NCBI RefSeq assembly: GCF_030296015.1
Contig: NZ_AP027368.1
Location: 3,706,839-3,770,838 of the forward strand
DNA: 64,000 bases
Direction: 5' to 3'
Source: Ferrimonas sp. YFM
Lineage (GTDB): Bacteria; Pseudomonadota; Gammaproteobacteria; Enterobacterales; Shewanellaceae
The translations under genes and the position numbers were made by a program. Below, piece after piece: positions 7,691 through 17,629 of the stretch. Position 1 is the stretch's first letter, and the number at the start of each line of letters is the position of its first letter. The notes beneath the pieces were generated by a model. That model saw only the letters and a program-made list of their open reading frames with translations. It had not been told where the DNA came from and did no database searches.

Positions 7691-7705
7691 TTTAGAAAAG
7701 CTAAA
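7691..7705. promoter_or_regulatory. Candidate LysR operator in the divergent intergenic region
   Basis: TTTAG-AAAAG-CTAAA is a 15-bp interrupted dyad between the lysR start and the MDR gene, with a related half (GTCTAAA) near 7730. LysR proteins bind short interrupted dyads of this kind (T-N11-A type); assignment is by position. Confidence 0.45.
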
Positions 7706-7790
7706 CAATGATACAGAACAATTCGTTTGTCTAAATCATAGCAGGCCACCTAGGCTTAATCTCAACGATTGCTTACCCAGGCCTGGTTTT

Positions 7791-8882
7791 ATGACTGACT
7801 CCCCCCTTCCCTGCACCATGAGCGGTGTGCTGCTCACTGGCCACGGTGGCCTGGACAGGCTGCAATATCGACGGGACCTGCCCGTTCCCAGGCCCGGCCC
7901 CGGGGAGGTGCTGATCCGCATCGGGGCCGCAGGCATCAACAACACCGACATCAATACCCGCATCGCCTGGTACTCCAAGGAGGTCTCCCAGGCCACCAGC
8001 GCCGGGGGAGACATTGGCTTCGAAGGCCTCTCCGGCGCCGATGGCACCTGGTCCGGCACGCCTTTGCAGTTTCCACGGATTCAGGGCGCCGATGGCTGTG
8101 GTGAGATTCTCGCGGTCGGCGAGCGGGTCGACCCCAAGCGAGTCGGCGAGCGGGTGCTGGTGCGCCCCATGCAGGATCCTCTGACGGCTGATGGCAGCCA
8201 CCTGATCACCTGGGGCTCGGAGTGCGATGGCGCCTTTGCCGAGTACGCCCTGTGCCGTGCGTCAGAAGCCTATAAAATAGACAGCCCCCTGAGCGACGCC
8301 GAGCTGGCCTCCTTCCCTTGTGCCTATTCCACGGCGGAGAACATGCTGCACCGGGCCAGGGTCCGGGCCGGGGAGCGGGTGCTGATCACCGGCGCATCCG
8401 GTGGTGTCGGCTGCGCCGCCATGCAGCTGGCGGTGCGCCGCGGCGCCGAGGTGTGGGCCGTCACCTCCGCCCACAAGGGGCCCGCCCTGCTCAAGCTGGG
8501 CGCGGCTGGGATCATCTGCAGAGAGCAGCCCCTGGCCGAACAGCTCGAAGGAAACAGCCTGGATGTGGTGGTGGATCTGGTGGCCGGCCCGGAGTTCGCG
8601 ACTCTGCTTGAGGGGCTGAAACCCGGAGGACGCTATGCGGTTGCCGGCGCCATTGCCGGTCCCCTGGTAGAGTTGGACGTGCGCACCCTGTATCTCAAAG
8701 ACCTGACCCTGCTCGGCTGCACCGCACAGCCCAGGGAGGTGTTCGAAAATCTGCTGCGCTATATAGAGGCGGGGGAACTGCTTCCCCAGGTCGCCAACAC
8801 CTACCCCCTGTCCGAAATCCATCAGGCTCAGGAAGCGTTCCTTAGCAAACAACATGTGGGCAAGCTGGTGCTGATCCCCTGA
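7791..8882 (+). CDS. Zinc-independent MDR-family alcohol dehydrogenase / quinone oxidoreductase-like protein
   Basis: A 363-residue medium-chain dehydrogenase. The GroES-like N-terminal domain has GEVLIRIGAAGINNTDINTR and GADGCGEILAVGERV; the Rossmann domain has ERVLITGASGGVGCAAMQLAVRRGAEVWAV near residues 195-225. The usual structural zinc cysteines are missing, which points to the quinone-oxidoreductase branch. The ATG at 7791 or the internal ATG at 7818 could start translation. Likely controlled by the divergent LysR; substrate unknown. Confidence 0.85.
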   Translation: MTDSPLPCTMSGVLLTGHGGLDRLQYRRDLPVPRPGPGEVLIRIGAAGINNTDINTRIAWYSKEVSQATSAGGDIGFEGLSGADGTWSGTPLQFPRIQGADGCGEILAVGERVDPKRVGERVLVRPMQDPLTADGSHLITWGSECDGAFAEYALCRASEAYKIDSPLSDAELASFPCAYSTAENMLHRARVRAGERVLITGASGGVGCAAMQLAVRRGAEVWAVTSAHKGPALLKLGAAGIICREQPLAEQLEGNSLDVVVDLVAGPEFATLLEGLKPGGRYAVAGAIAGPLVELDVRTLYLKDLTLLGCTAQPREVFENLLRYIEAGELLPQVANTYPLSEIHQAQEAFLSKQHVGKLVLIP

Positions 8883-8939
8883 TCCCATGCCGAAGGCCCA
8901 GGAGACAGGGAGGCCCGCAGGCCTCCGACTCTTTGGGGA

Positions 8940-10460
8940 TTACAGCTCCTCCATCATCGCCAGCAGGGTGGCCACAGGACGGGCTGTGGGCTTGCCATAG
9001 AGCGGGTCCCGCTTCTCCACCGCCGCGGCGGCGATGTCCAGATGCAGGTAGGGGATGGGCTGGTCACTGGCCAGCTGGTGCTTATCCAGCCCGGAAGCCT
9101 TGAGCAGGAACGCCTGGGGAAACTGATGACCGCGGCTGATGTTCACCGAGGCGCCGTTGTTGGAGGAGAGCAGGTCCTCTGACTCACTGCGGCCCGCCAC
9201 CTGGGCGAAATCCTCACGACGCAGGGTGGAGATCTCCACCGGCTCGCCCCAGCGCTCACCAATCTGCTGCATCAGCTGCCCCTGCTGACCCCGCCGGGCA
9301 ACGCTGTTCTCCACCACCCCGGTGTAGGGGCCGTAAGCGCGCACTACGTGCCCGGTCAGTGTGGCGATGGAGAACACCCTGGGCGACACCGCCTCCTGAG
9401 CGTCCTGACGCAGGTGTGACAACAGGTCCGCCAGCACCAACCGTCCCTCGGCATCGGTGTTGCCGATGCGCACCCGGGCCCCGGCGTGGGAGGTGATGAT
9501 CTCATCGGGCACGAAGGCGTCGCTGCCCAAGGCGTTGCGCACCAGACCCAGCTCGGCGATGATGCGAATGCCTTTGGGTCTGAGCATGGCCACCGTCTTC
9601 ATAAAGCCCGCCGTTGCCGCCGCACCGCCCTTGTCCCGGCTCATGCCGGCCATGGCGCCGCCCACCTTAAGATCGGCTCCGCCGGTATCGAAGGTCACCC
9701 CCTTGCCGGCGATCAGCCAGGTCTGGTGCACCTCGCCTTCCGGGTTGTACTCCACCCGAACCACCCGGGCGGCATGACGGGCCACGGCGAAGCTGGTGCG
9801 GGAGACGGCACTGAGCAGAGGGTACTCTCTCATCAGCTGCTCCTGGTCATCGACCACCGTCAGCTCCACCGGCTCCTCGGCAAACAGACTGACACAGTAA
9901 TCGGCAAAGGCCGGAGGCGCCATCTGCTCGGGATCGCCACCGCACAGATCCCGGGCGGCCACCCGGCCCGCTTCCAACGCATTGAGGCGGGCCACATCCT
10001 GGCCATTCATCAGGCCAATGCGCACCTGGGGCTGATCCTCCACATCCGGGTTCAGGTACAGCCCCTGGCCACAGCCCAGGGCGGCCACCTCAGGGGCATT
10101 CAGGTAACGGGGATCGCCGCCAGGCAGGTCCAGCAGCAGCAGGATGGCTCGGGCACCGGAGCGAAACGCCATCTTGGCGCCCTCTTCCGCCGCCTCATAG
10201 ATCCGGCGAACATCCTCATAGTCATCGCTGATGTCGCCGGTGGGCGCCAGAATCAACCGTCCCCCCGCCAATCCCGGCGCCAGCAGCAGGGTGGGTTCCT
10301 TGCCGATGCGCTGATCCACCGACGCCGCATGAGCCACCAGCTGACTCAGCTCAGGGTTGGCGTCCAGGGTAAAATCCTGGCTGACCACCAGCACCGCATC
10401 CCAGCCACCTTCGCCAAACTGGGCGTCCTCGGCTGGAGTAAAAAATTCCACTTGTGCCAT
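8940..10460 (-). CDS. Leucyl aminopeptidase family protein (peptidase M17)
   Basis: A 506-residue cytosolic metalloaminopeptidase. The metal and catalytic motifs are intact: GKGVTFDTGGADLKVGG with the metal-binding Lys and Asp, then NTDAEGRLVLADLL, the M17 signature. N-terminal residues 1-170 form the variable M17 regulatory domain. Removes N-terminal amino acids from peptides. Convergent with the MDR gene and divergent from pepD, another peptidase, so this is a small peptide-degradation locus. PepA versus PepB identity is not decided. Confidence 0.92.
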   Translation of the reverse strand: MAQVEFFTPAEDAQFGEGGWDAVLVVSQDFTLDANPELSQLVAHAASVDQRIGKEPTLLLAPGLAGGRLILAPTGDISDDYEDVRRIYEAAEEGAKMAFRSGARAILLLLDLPGGDPRYLNAPEVAALGCGQGLYLNPDVEDQPQVRIGLMNGQDVARLNALEAGRVAARDLCGGDPEQMAPPAFADYCVSLFAEEPVELTVVDDQEQLMREYPLLSAVSRTSFAVARHAARVVRVEYNPEGEVHQTWLIAGKGVTFDTGGADLKVGGAMAGMSRDKGGAAATAGFMKTVAMLRPKGIRIIAELGLVRNALGSDAFVPDEIITSHAGARVRIGNTDAEGRLVLADLLSHLRQDAQEAVSPRVFSIATLTGHVVRAYGPYTGVVENSVARRGQQGQLMQQIGERWGEPVEISTLRREDFAQVAGRSESEDLLSSNNGASVNISRGHQFPQAFLLKASGLDKHQLASDQPIPYLHLDIAAAAVEKRDPLYGKPTARPVATLLAMMEEL

Positions 10461-10579
10461 GATGTTCTCTTCCTTTTACACGGGGAAATCCTTGTCCGGC
10501 CACTATAGCACGTTGCCTTAATCAGGCTGTGGTAGACTGACCGCACATTAATATAAGGCGAATACAGGAGTACCCGCTC

Positions 10580-12037
10580 GTGCAGCCAATCAGCTCCCTC
10601 AGCCCACAGCCCCTGTGGCGCTGGTTTGAAACCATCTGCTCTATCCCCCATCCCTCCAAGCAGGAGATTGCCCTGCGAGACCACATCCAGGCCTGGGCCC
10701 AGTCACGGGACCTGGAGACTCTGCTGGATCAGGTGGGCAACCTGATTATCCGCAAGCCCGCCACCGCCGGCTTCGAGAAGCGCAAAGGGGTGATCCTCCA
10801 GGCTCATCTGGATATGGTGCCTCAGAAGAACTCCGACACCGACCATGACTTTGGCTCCGATCCCATCCGCGCCTACATCGACGGCGACTGGGTCACCGCC
10901 GAGGGCACCACCCTGGGTGCCGACAACGGCATCGGCATGGCTTCCGCCCTGGCGGTGGTGGAAGCGGACGATCTGGAGCATGGCCCCATCGAGGTGCTGC
11001 TGACCATCGACGAAGAAGCGGGCATGACCGGTGCCTTCGGCCTGGAAGCGGGCGTGCTCAGCGGCGACATCCTGATCAACACCGACTCCGAGGAGGAGGG
11101 TGAGGTGTACATGGGCTGCGCCGGCGGCGTGGATGCGGCCCTGACCCTGGCGGTGGCCCGTGACGCCCTGCCAAAGGGGATGGCAACGGTTGAGATCGCC
11201 CTGACCGGCCTCAAAGGGGGCCACTCCGGCTGTGACATCCACCTTGGCCGGGGCAACGCCAACAAGCTGCTGGCCCGTTTCCTGTTTGGCCATGGCGAGG
11301 AGCTGGGGCTGCGCCTGTCCGAGCTGCGAGGCGGCTCTCTGCGCAACGCCATCCCGCGGGAGGCCTGGATGACCGTCAGCCTGCCCCAGGCCAACCTGGC
11401 CCAGCTGGAGCAGCGCATCGGCGACTACCGTGCCATTCTGGAAAACGAGCTGGCCGCCGTGGAACCCGGCCTGTCCCTGACCCTGAACAGCGCCCAGGCG
11501 CCAGCCCAGGTGTTCGCCGCCGCCGATCAGCAGAAGCTGGTGGCCCTGATGCACAGCGCCCCCAACGGGGTGATCCGCATGAGCGATGAGTTCGATGGCG
11601 TGGTCGAGACCTCCCTGAACATGGGTGTGGTCACCACGGACGCCGACAAGGTGGAGGTGCTCTGCCTGATCCGCTCCACCATCGACAGCGGCCGGGAGAT
11701 GGTGGAAAACATGCTGAGCGCCCTGGCTCAACTCTCCGGCGCCGAACTGGGCCTCTCCGGCGCCTATCCTGGCTGGAAACCCGACGCCGCCTCCCCCGTC
11801 ATGCAGGTGGTGCGCGAAACCTACCAGCAGAAGTTTGGTGCCCTGCCCAACATCATGGTGATCCACGCCGGTCTGGAGTGCGGCCTGTTCAAAAAGCCCT
11901 ACCCCAAGCTGGACATGGTCTCCATCGGCCCCACCATCCGCTTCCCCCACTCTCCCGATGAGAAGGTGGAGATCGCCACCGTGGAGAAGTACTGGCAACT
12001 GCTGACCGAAGTGCTCAAAGCGGTCCCCAACCGCTAA
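10580..12037 (+). CDS. pepD: Aminoacyl-histidine dipeptidase (cytosol nonspecific dipeptidase)
   Basis: A 485-residue M20-family dipeptidase, the length of E. coli PepD. Metal ligands and catalytic acids are in LQAHLDMVPQKN, LGADNGIGMA, TIDEEAGMTGAFGLE and INTDSEEEGEVYMGCAGG; the GLKGGHSGCDIHLGRGNANK block is also conserved. Start is GTG at 10580 with CAGGAG nine bases upstream. Hydrolyses a broad range of dipeptides in the cytosol. Monocistronic with its own terminator. Confidence 0.95.
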   Translation: MQPISSLSPQPLWRWFETICSIPHPSKQEIALRDHIQAWAQSRDLETLLDQVGNLIIRKPATAGFEKRKGVILQAHLDMVPQKNSDTDHDFGSDPIRAYIDGDWVTAEGTTLGADNGIGMASALAVVEADDLEHGPIEVLLTIDEEAGMTGAFGLEAGVLSGDILINTDSEEEGEVYMGCAGGVDAALTLAVARDALPKGMATVEIALTGLKGGHSGCDIHLGRGNANKLLARFLFGHGEELGLRLSELRGGSLRNAIPREAWMTVSLPQANLAQLEQRIGDYRAILENELAAVEPGLSLTLNSAQAPAQVFAAADQQKLVALMHSAPNGVIRMSDEFDGVVETSLNMGVVTTDADKVEVLCLIRSTIDSGREMVENMLSALAQLSGAELGLSGAYPGWKPDAASPVMQVVRETYQQKFGALPNIMVIHAGLECGLFKKPYPKLDMVSIGPTIRFPHSPDEKVEIATVEKYWQLLTEVLKAVPNR

Positions 12038-12062
12038 GCGCCGCCGGGTCTCCCAAAAGAGA

Positions 12063-12087
12063 AGCCGTCCCGAAGGACGGCTTTTTT
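12063..12087 (+). terminator. Rho-independent terminator of pepD
   Basis: AGCCGTCC, loop CGAA and GGACGGCT, followed by six T, 26 nt after the pepD stop. Confidence 0.9.
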
Positions 12088-12113
12088 ATGCCCATTTCGT
12101 TATTTGCTGCCCG

Positions 12114-12521
12114 CTAAATCAGCTTCTGCTGTTTCACCAGGGGCTTATTCAGCTCCAACACCACCAGCTCCACCTGGTCATCCGGATTGGTTCGGCAACT
12201 GGCTTTCAGCGCCTCGTGACGTTCCACCTGGCACGCCTTGACGATGGCCGAACCCTTGTCCTTGCCGAATCGGCGCATCAGATAGCTCATGGCGTTCTCC
12301 TCTGCGTAGCTGAGCAGGGCGGTCACCTTCTTCTGATCCCCTTTGTCGTCGTAGTAGTTTACGGTGCGACAAAAGGTCTTATCCCCGATATAGAGGCTGA
12401 AGTAATCTGCATCGCGCAGGGGTTTGTGTTGGTAGAAGCCATAGCCCAGGCCATAGCAGACGCCGGCAACCAGGGTCATCAGACCCGCAGCCAGGCACAG
12501 TTGTTTGGCAAAGGTTCTCAT
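12114..12521 (-). CDS. Hypothetical membrane-anchored protein, 135 aa
   Basis: Not recognised. The chosen start (MRTFAKQLCLAAGLMTLVAG) has AGGAGG six bases upstream and opens with one membrane segment (about residues 8-30); an upstream extension to 12719 is open but reads as non-coding. The remaining ~100 residues would lie in the periplasm, with three cysteines (FCRTVNYYDD, VKACQVE, KASCRTN) and mixed charge. No operon partner. Confidence 0.65.
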   Translation of the reverse strand: MRTFAKQLCLAAGLMTLVAGVCYGLGYGFYQHKPLRDADYFSLYIGDKTFCRTVNYYDDKGDQKKVTALLSYAEENAMSYLMRRFGKDKGSAIVKACQVERHEALKASCRTNPDDQVELVVLELNKPLVKQQKLI

Positions 12522-12777
12522 CCTTAACCTCCTTCCTTGCGCCGGCGGATTGCTGGTCACCGGCTGACGGCAGAGGCTGAGTGGCCAGATGGCCGATAGG
12601 GGGTCAGGCTCTGCACCAAGCCAGGATGGCAGTGTCTGGGGGTAGAAAGAGTGGACACACCTGGCTAACCGCTTCACCAACGTCTCTGGGTTTTTAGCGG
12701 ACGTTTTTCGGAAGCTCACCTCCAGATTAATTCGTTGCTTTATTAATCGTTTTGACAGGGATCAAACAAGCTTCCGG

Positions 12778-13833
12778 TCACAAAGGCAGGGGCAATTGAC
12801 GAAGGGCTTTGTTCTCCGCCAGCTCCACGGAGATCCCCACCAACCGGACCTGGCGTCCGTTGCCCCGGCGAAAGGCGATGCCCATCAGGGCGCGGAACAG
12901 CGCCGGGTCCAGTTGCTGACTCTGCTGGGTAACCGTGGTCAGCTCGAAATCGGCAAACTTCAATTTAACCGTCTGCCCTTTGATGCCGCGCTTGCTGGCA
13001 CTCAGGCGCCGCTCCAGCTCCGGCAACAGGGTGTCGAGCTGCTGTTCACAAGCGGCCAGGTCCGGCAGATCCCGGGCAAAGGTGGTTTCCACCCCCACGG
13101 ACTTGCGGATGCGGCTGGGCTCCACCGGGCGATCGTCTATGCCGCGACACCGGCGCCACAGCACCGGTCCGAACTTGCCCATCATCGACTCCAGCTCCAC
13201 CTCCGACAGGCTGAGGACATCCTCTCCCTTAAGCAGGCCACGACGGGCAAGGCGCTCGGCGGTCTTGGGCCCCACCCCGGGGATCTTCTTCAGAGGCAGG
13301 CGGGCGGCAAACTCGGCGGTACGCTCCGGCGGGATCACCATCTGGCCATTGGGTTTGTTTTCATCTGAGGCCACCTTGGCCAAAAACTTGTTGGGGGCGA
13401 TGCCGGCGGAGGCGGTCAATCCGGTGGCCTCGAAGATCTCTCCCCGTATCGCCTGGGCCATCCGGGTGGCACTGCCCTGGCAGTGGGGCTTGCCGGTCAC
13501 ATCCAGGAAGGCTTCATCGAGGGAGAGGGGCTCCACCAGTTCGGTGTACTTGCGAAAGATGGCGTGGATCTGCTGAGACACCGACTTGTACACAGACATG
13601 CGATGGGGCACCAGCACCAGATCCGGGCACAGCTGCTGCGCCCTGTGGGTGGGCATGGCGGAGCGCACCCCAAAGGCTCGGGCGGCATAGTTGCAGGTGG
13701 CGATCACCCCACGGCCGGACGCCCGCCCGCCAACGGCGATAGGCTTGTCCCGCAACTGGGGGTTGTCCCGCATCTCCACCGCGGCAAAGAAGCAGTCCAT
13801 ATCGATATGAATGATCTTGCGCTGCACCCGCAC
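12778..13833 (-). CDS. dinB: DNA polymerase IV (Y-family translesion polymerase)
   Basis: A 351-residue protein with all Y-family landmarks: HIDMDCFFAAVE and LSLDEAFLDVT with the catalytic acids, GIAPNKFLAKVASDENKPNGQ, and KKIPGVGPKTAERL (helix-hairpin-helix). The little-finger domain follows from about residue 235. The start is GTG at 13833 or GTG at 13827; neither has a good ribosome site. A LexA box sits immediately upstream, so it is part of the SOS regulon. Confidence 0.95.
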   Translation of the reverse strand: MRVQRKIIHIDMDCFFAAVEMRDNPQLRDKPIAVGGRASGRGVIATCNYAARAFGVRSAMPTHRAQQLCPDLVLVPHRMSVYKSVSQQIHAIFRKYTELVEPLSLDEAFLDVTGKPHCQGSATRMAQAIRGEIFEATGLTASAGIAPNKFLAKVASDENKPNGQMVIPPERTAEFAARLPLKKIPGVGPKTAERLARRGLLKGEDVLSLSEVELESMMGKFGPVLWRRCRGIDDRPVEPSRIRKSVGVETTFARDLPDLAACEQQLDTLLPELERRLSASKRGIKGQTVKLKFADFELTTVTQQSQQLDPALFRALMGIAFRRGNGRQVRLVGISVELAENKALRQLPLPL

Positions 13834-13840
13834 ACCAATA

Positions 13841-13856
13841 CTGTATATATAGACAG
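13841..13856. promoter_or_regulatory. LexA (SOS) box of dinB
   Basis: CTGTATATATAGACAG matches the gammaproteobacterial LexA consensus CTGT-N8-ACAG exactly. It ends only 8 bp upstream of the assigned dinB start. Confidence 0.85.
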
Positions 13857-13894
13857 TTAAATCATATCACCCCAGGGCCAAAAGCCCAAAGATC

Positions 13895-13918
13895 AAAAAA
13901 GGCGCCAACCGGCGCCTT
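13895..13918 (-). terminator. Rho-independent terminator of the chemoreceptor gene
   Basis: On the minus strand AAGGCGCC, loop GGTT and GGCGCCTT, followed by T-run, 23 nt after the stop of the chemoreceptor gene. Confidence 0.88.
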
Positions 13919-13940
13919 GTCCCATGGTGTGAGCTCCGGA

Positions 13941-15944
13941 CTAGACCTGGTAACGATTCAGCCCCTGAGCCAACTGGCTGCCGCCTTCCACCAGCTCCTC
14001 CAGGCTGCGCTCCAGCTGGTCGCCCCGGGAGACCGCATCGTCGGAGAGGCTGTTCACCCGGGTCACCCTGGCGGCAATCTCCTCGGCCACTCCGGCCTGC
14101 TGGGCGATGGCCTGGGTCATCTCCTGCACCTGCTGCTGAATCCCGGCCACCGCCTGGCCGGCCTGATCCAGGGTATCGACAATCTGATCGCTGCGCTGCT
14201 GACTCTGTTGCAACTGCTCACAGCTTTGGGTCATCGCCTGCTCCGCTTCGATGCTGGCCTGCTGCAGCCCGGCGATGATGGTCTGGATGTTGGCGGTGGA
14301 GTCCTGGGTCTTGGAAGCCAGGGAGCGCACCTCATCCGCCACCACGGCAAAGCCCCGTCCCTGCTCCCCGGCCCGGGCCGCCTCAATGGCCGCATTGAGC
14401 GCCAGCAGGTTGGTCTGCTCGGCGATGGTGCGAATCACGTTGAGCACCTCACCAATCTGATCGGCGTTCTGCCGCAACCGGGACACCAGTTCACTGGACT
14501 CCTGCATCTGGCCTGCCAACTGGGCCAGGGACTCCTTACCCTCTCCCATGGCCAAGCCGGCCTGTCCCATCTGTTGATGCACCAGGTCGGCGTGAGACGC
14601 CACCTGTTCCGCCTGGCTGGCCATCTCGGCGCTGGTCTGTGCCATCTGACTGGTGGCCGTAGACGCCTGCTCCACCTCCCCTTTCTGGGCGGACATGGAG
14701 CTCAGGGTTTCCCCCCAGATCTCGGAGGCCAGGGCGCTGCTGTGGGACACCGACTCCGTCAGCCCCTTGCTCTGGTTCACCAGCTGGTGAACCCGGTCCG
14801 CAAACTGATTGAATGCCCGCCCCAGCTGCCCCAGCTCATCCTGACGCTTCAGATTGATTCGCTGACTGAGGTCCCCATCCCCCTGGGCGATCGCCTCCAT
14901 GGCGGCCACCAGCCGGCGGATCTGCGACTTAAACGGCAACAGCAGCAACCACACCACCGCCGAGATCAACAGGGTCAGTAACACCGACACGGTTCCGGTC
15001 GCCCAGGCCTCTTCGGCCACCCGGGCGCCCACCACGTCCGTCGGCAGCAGCAACCCCAGTTTCCAGTGCACCTGGGGAAACTCGCTGTCCACCGGCTGCC
15101 ACACCACCAACTGATCCTGGCCCTGTAGGCTCACTTCACCCTGTCCCTCGGCCTGGGCCAGTATCTCCCTGGCCAGGGTGGCAAAACCTTGCGTGGCACC
15201 GAACTGGTTGTCCACCTCACTCAACAGGGAACCGGGCGGGAATGCGTCGGAAAACAGTGGGAAGAACACCAGCTTGCCATCGCCGGTCACCAGGAACGCC
15301 TGCCCCTGCTCCTGGTAGGTCACCTGGGAGAGCAGGGTCTCGCCGATGGTGGAGATGAGGATGTCCATGCCGCCGATGCCCAGAAACCGGCCATTGGCGT
15401 CGTACACCGTCTGCTTCACCGTGGCCGATACCGAACCATCGTTGGCGTCCACCGCCGGCTCGGTGACGTAGAGACGATTCTTGGCCAATGCCTCGCCCCA
15501 CCAAGGGCGTTTGCTGGTGTAGTAGTTGGGATCGTCTGAATAGCGCCCATTGAGATCGAAATACTCGTGGGTGGCGTCACTGCCGAAAAACAGACTCTTG
15601 ATGGTGCCGTCTTTATCGGAGAAATGGCGAAAGTAGCGAGTCACCTGCGGGTAGTCGGCGAAGCCACTCAGGTCACCGCCCCGGTCATCGTACTCGGCAA
15701 AGAAGCGCTGCACCTGGGGACTGGCAAACACCGAGTGGACGATGGCCCCCTTGGCCTCGAAAAAGGCAGCTATTTTGCCGGCCTTATCGGACACCAGTTG
15801 GCTGACCTCATGGCTCACCTGCAGCCGGGTGGCCTGACGGGTTTGGTTGACCTGATAGATGGTCATCAGTGTAAGAATCAGAAAAAGGGCGCCGCCGATG
15901 GAGCCCACCAGCTGACGGGTTAAAGAGGCTCTGAACCAATCCAT
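13941..15944 (-). CDS. Methyl-accepting chemotaxis protein with a periplasmic Cache domain
   Basis: A 667-residue chemoreceptor. First membrane helix at about residues 10-28, a periplasmic double-Cache-type sensor ([43 protein letters not shown]) to about residue 315, a second helix ([20 protein letters not shown]), a HAMP domain, and the cytoplasmic signalling domain with the tip [23 protein letters not shown]. The Cache segment resembles amino-acid/organic-acid sensors, but the ligand is not predictable. A sigma-28-like -10 element lies upstream. Confidence 0.93.
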   Translation of the reverse strand: MDWFRASLTRQLVGSIGGALFLILTLMTIYQVNQTRQATRLQVSHEVSQLVSDKAGKIAAFFEAKGAIVHSVFASPQVQRFFAEYDDRGGDLSGFADYPQVTRYFRHFSDKDGTIKSLFFGSDATHEYFDLNGRYSDDPNYYTSKRPWWGEALAKNRLYVTEPAVDANDGSVSATVKQTVYDANGRFLGIGGMDILISTIGETLLSQVTYQEQGQAFLVTGDGKLVFFPLFSDAFPPGSLLSEVDNQFGATQGFATLAREILAQAEGQGEVSLQGQDQLVVWQPVDSEFPQVHWKLGLLLPTDVVGARVAEEAWATGTVSVLLTLLISAVVWLLLLPFKSQIRRLVAAMEAIAQGDGDLSQRINLKRQDELGQLGRAFNQFADRVHQLVNQSKGLTESVSHSSALASEIWGETLSSMSAQKGEVEQASTATSQMAQTSAEMASQAEQVASHADLVHQQMGQAGLAMGEGKESLAQLAGQMQESSELVSRLRQNADQIGEVLNVIRTIAEQTNLLALNAAIEAARAGEQGRGFAVVADEVRSLASKTQDSTANIQTIIAGLQQASIEAEQAMTQSCEQLQQSQQRSDQIVDTLDQAGQAVAGIQQQVQEMTQAIAQQAGVAEEIAARVTRVNSLSDDAVSRGDQLERSLEELVEGGSQLAQGLNRYQV

Positions 15945-15984
15945 GATGTTCCCTGAAATTATTGTTTTTCCCTAGGTATTTTGC

Positions 15985-15992
15985 TTATCGGC
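15985..15992 (-). promoter_or_regulatory. Sigma-28 (FliA)-type -10 element upstream of the chemoreceptor gene
   Basis: The minus strand reads GCCGATAA, the exact FliA -10 consensus, about 40 nt upstream of the start. The matching -35 (TAAA) is poor, so this is suggestive only. Chemoreceptor genes are common FliA targets. Confidence 0.45.
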
Positions 15993-16307
15993 CAAAATTA
16001 CCCAAACTGAAGATGATACAAGCTCTCATGGAGGGCACCAGATCTGAGCCGGCAAACGCTCAGTTTCACTGGCTGGGACCCCACCAGCAGCAGCAATCGC
16101 CACAACCCGGCGCAAAGTCCACCCAATCAAACCTGATTCAGCATACTGACAGGAAAAAACAGGCAGCGAAATATATAAAAGTATCGTTATAACTTTCTGT
16201 AAATAAACAAAATTTATAAAAGGCGTCGGTGAGAATAAAACGTCCTATGGCGGCTTTTGTCCGCTTGAGGGGAAACACCAGGGTTATCGGCAGGCAGGGG
16301 AGGATAC
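15993..16307. other. Intergenic region between chemoreceptor gene and nqrM
   Basis: An AT-rich stretch at 16160-16245, otherwise unremarkable. Short open frames here lack ribosome sites and composition of genes; I see no gene or RNA. Confidence 0.5.
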
Positions 16308-16333
16308 AAAAACGGGCTCCCCACAGGGAGCCC
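16308..16333 (-). terminator. Rho-independent terminator of the nqr operon
   Basis: On the minus strand GGGCTCCC, loop TGTG and GGGAGCCC, then GTTTTTG. It lies 24 nt past the nqrM stop and ends the long nqrABCDEF-apbE-nqrM transcript. Confidence 0.88.
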
Positions 16334-16357
16334 GCTGAGAATTGCAGGAAGCAGCGG

Positions 16358-16582
16358 TCAGAGAATTCGCTGCTGCTCCATCAGTTTCTGGCGACGGGCC
16401 TCGTCGGCCATCTTCTTCTTACGGCGATCGCAGGGCTCAGGGCAGTCACAGGCCTTGTCGACGCCGACGGACCCCAGGCCACCACAGGAGCCGCTGATGG
16501 TTTTGCGCTTGATGATATAGCCGATGGCCATCAGCCCCACCAGGGACACCATCAGGAAAAAGGTGGCGATAAAGGTGTTCAT
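16358..16582 (-). CDS. nqrM: NqrM, Na+-NQR maturation protein
   Basis: A 74-residue protein with one N-terminal membrane helix (FIATFFLMVSLVGLMAIGYII) and a Cys-rich tail: SGSCGGLGSVGVDKACDCPEPCDRR. NqrM proteins of this form are needed to deliver iron to the NqrD/E centre during assembly (family knowledge). The start overlaps the apbE stop (TCATGA), so the two are coupled. Confidence 0.92.
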   Translation of the reverse strand: MNTFIATFFLMVSLVGLMAIGYIIKRKTISGSCGGLGSVGVDKACDCPEPCDRRKKKMADEARRQKLMEQQRIL

Positions 16583-17616
16583 GACTGCGTCTCCTTGCTC
16601 TCCAGGTACTGCTCGAAGGCTGGGCTGTAGTGCACCTTGAACTGGCCCTCGCTGCGCTCAATCAGCATCACCGCCAGATCACGCTGCTGCGCCAGGGCCA
16701 GGCCCTTGTCCACACCCATCACCATCATCGCCGTGGCCAGGCCGTCGGCGGTCATACAAGTATCGGTGATCACCGTCGCCGACACCACATGGTGGTTCAC
16801 CGGTCGGCCGGTGGCCGGATCGATGATGTGAGAGAACTGCTCACCGTCCTCCTCGAAGAAGTTCCGGTAATCCCCGGAGGTGGCCACCGCCTTGTTACCG
16901 GGTTCAATCACGTTGAACACGTCACGTCCCATGGGATCAGGCTGCTCGATGGCCACGCGCCAGGGCTGGTCTCCGGGTTTCACCCCCTTGACTCTGAGCT
17001 CGCCCCCCACCTCCACAAGGTAGTTGTGGATACCGCGGGCCTCCAGCACCTCGGCGACCACATCCACACCATAGCCTTTGGCGATGGCGGAGAGATCCAC
17101 CTTGAGTTCGGACTCGGACTTGAACAGCCAACGCCCCTTCACCGAGAGCTTGTCGTCACCGATCACCCCCTTGATGCGGGCGATCTCCGCCTCGTCGGGG
17201 GCGTGCTCGATGCGACCGTCCGGACCAAAGCCCCAGAGGTTGACCAGGGGGCCCACGGTCACATCCAGGGCACCGTCGGTCATCTCGGTCAGCCGCTTGG
17301 CTTCCAGCAGCACGGTGGCAAACTCGGCACTGATCTCCATCCCGCCAACCCGGGCCATACGGTTGAAGCGACTCACTTCCGAATTGCGTTTCCAGGTGGA
17401 CATGGAGCGATTCACCTGGCCCAGTCGCAGGTCGATCTCCCCCTGCAGCAGCAGCGGGTCATGATGGTCAGGGCCGTCCACCCAACTGACGTGGTAGGTG
17501 GTACCCATGGTGTGACCGGACACCGACTCCACCTGGGGAGCCTGGGTGCAGCCAGAGAGAACAATGGCCAGCCCGATGAGGGCCAGCCATAGGTTTTTAG
17601 GGGCTCGATACAGCAT
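16579..17616 (-). CDS. apbE: FAD:protein FMN transferase (lipoprotein)
   Basis: Attaches FMN covalently to Thr in NqrB and NqrC. The start at 17616 gives MLYRAPKNLWLALIGLAIVLSGC, a lipoprotein signal with lipobox LSGC; the open frame extends 19 codons upstream into nqrF but that part is not expected. Motifs: HTMGTTYHVSW, AIAKGYGVDVVAEVLEARG, VEVGGELRVKG, IIDPATGRPV and TADGLATAMMVMG. It starts 13 nt after nqrF, in the usual position of the nqr operon. Confidence 0.94.
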   Translation of the reverse strand: MLYRAPKNLWLALIGLAIVLSGCTQAPQVESVSGHTMGTTYHVSWVDGPDHHDPLLLQGEIDLRLGQVNRSMSTWKRNSEVSRFNRMARVGGMEISAEFATVLLEAKRLTEMTDGALDVTVGPLVNLWGFGPDGRIEHAPDEAEIARIKGVIGDDKLSVKGRWLFKSESELKVDLSAIAKGYGVDVVAEVLEARGIHNYLVEVGGELRVKGVKPGDQPWRVAIEQPDPMGRDVFNVIEPGNKAVATSGDYRNFFEEDGEQFSHIIDPATGRPVNHHVVSATVITDTCMTADGLATAMMVMGVDKGLALAQQRDLAVMLIERSEGQFKVHYSPAFEQYLESKETQS

Positions 17617-17629
17617 GAAGCCTCTCAGG

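Noticed and set aside
12522-12719. N-terminal extension of the 135-residue membrane protein
   Set aside because: The inner ATG has an excellent ribosome site and opens a membrane helix; the extension has no coding character. The same reasoning was used for nqrA, nqrC, apbE, cdaR and the secreted protein at 58868-59401.
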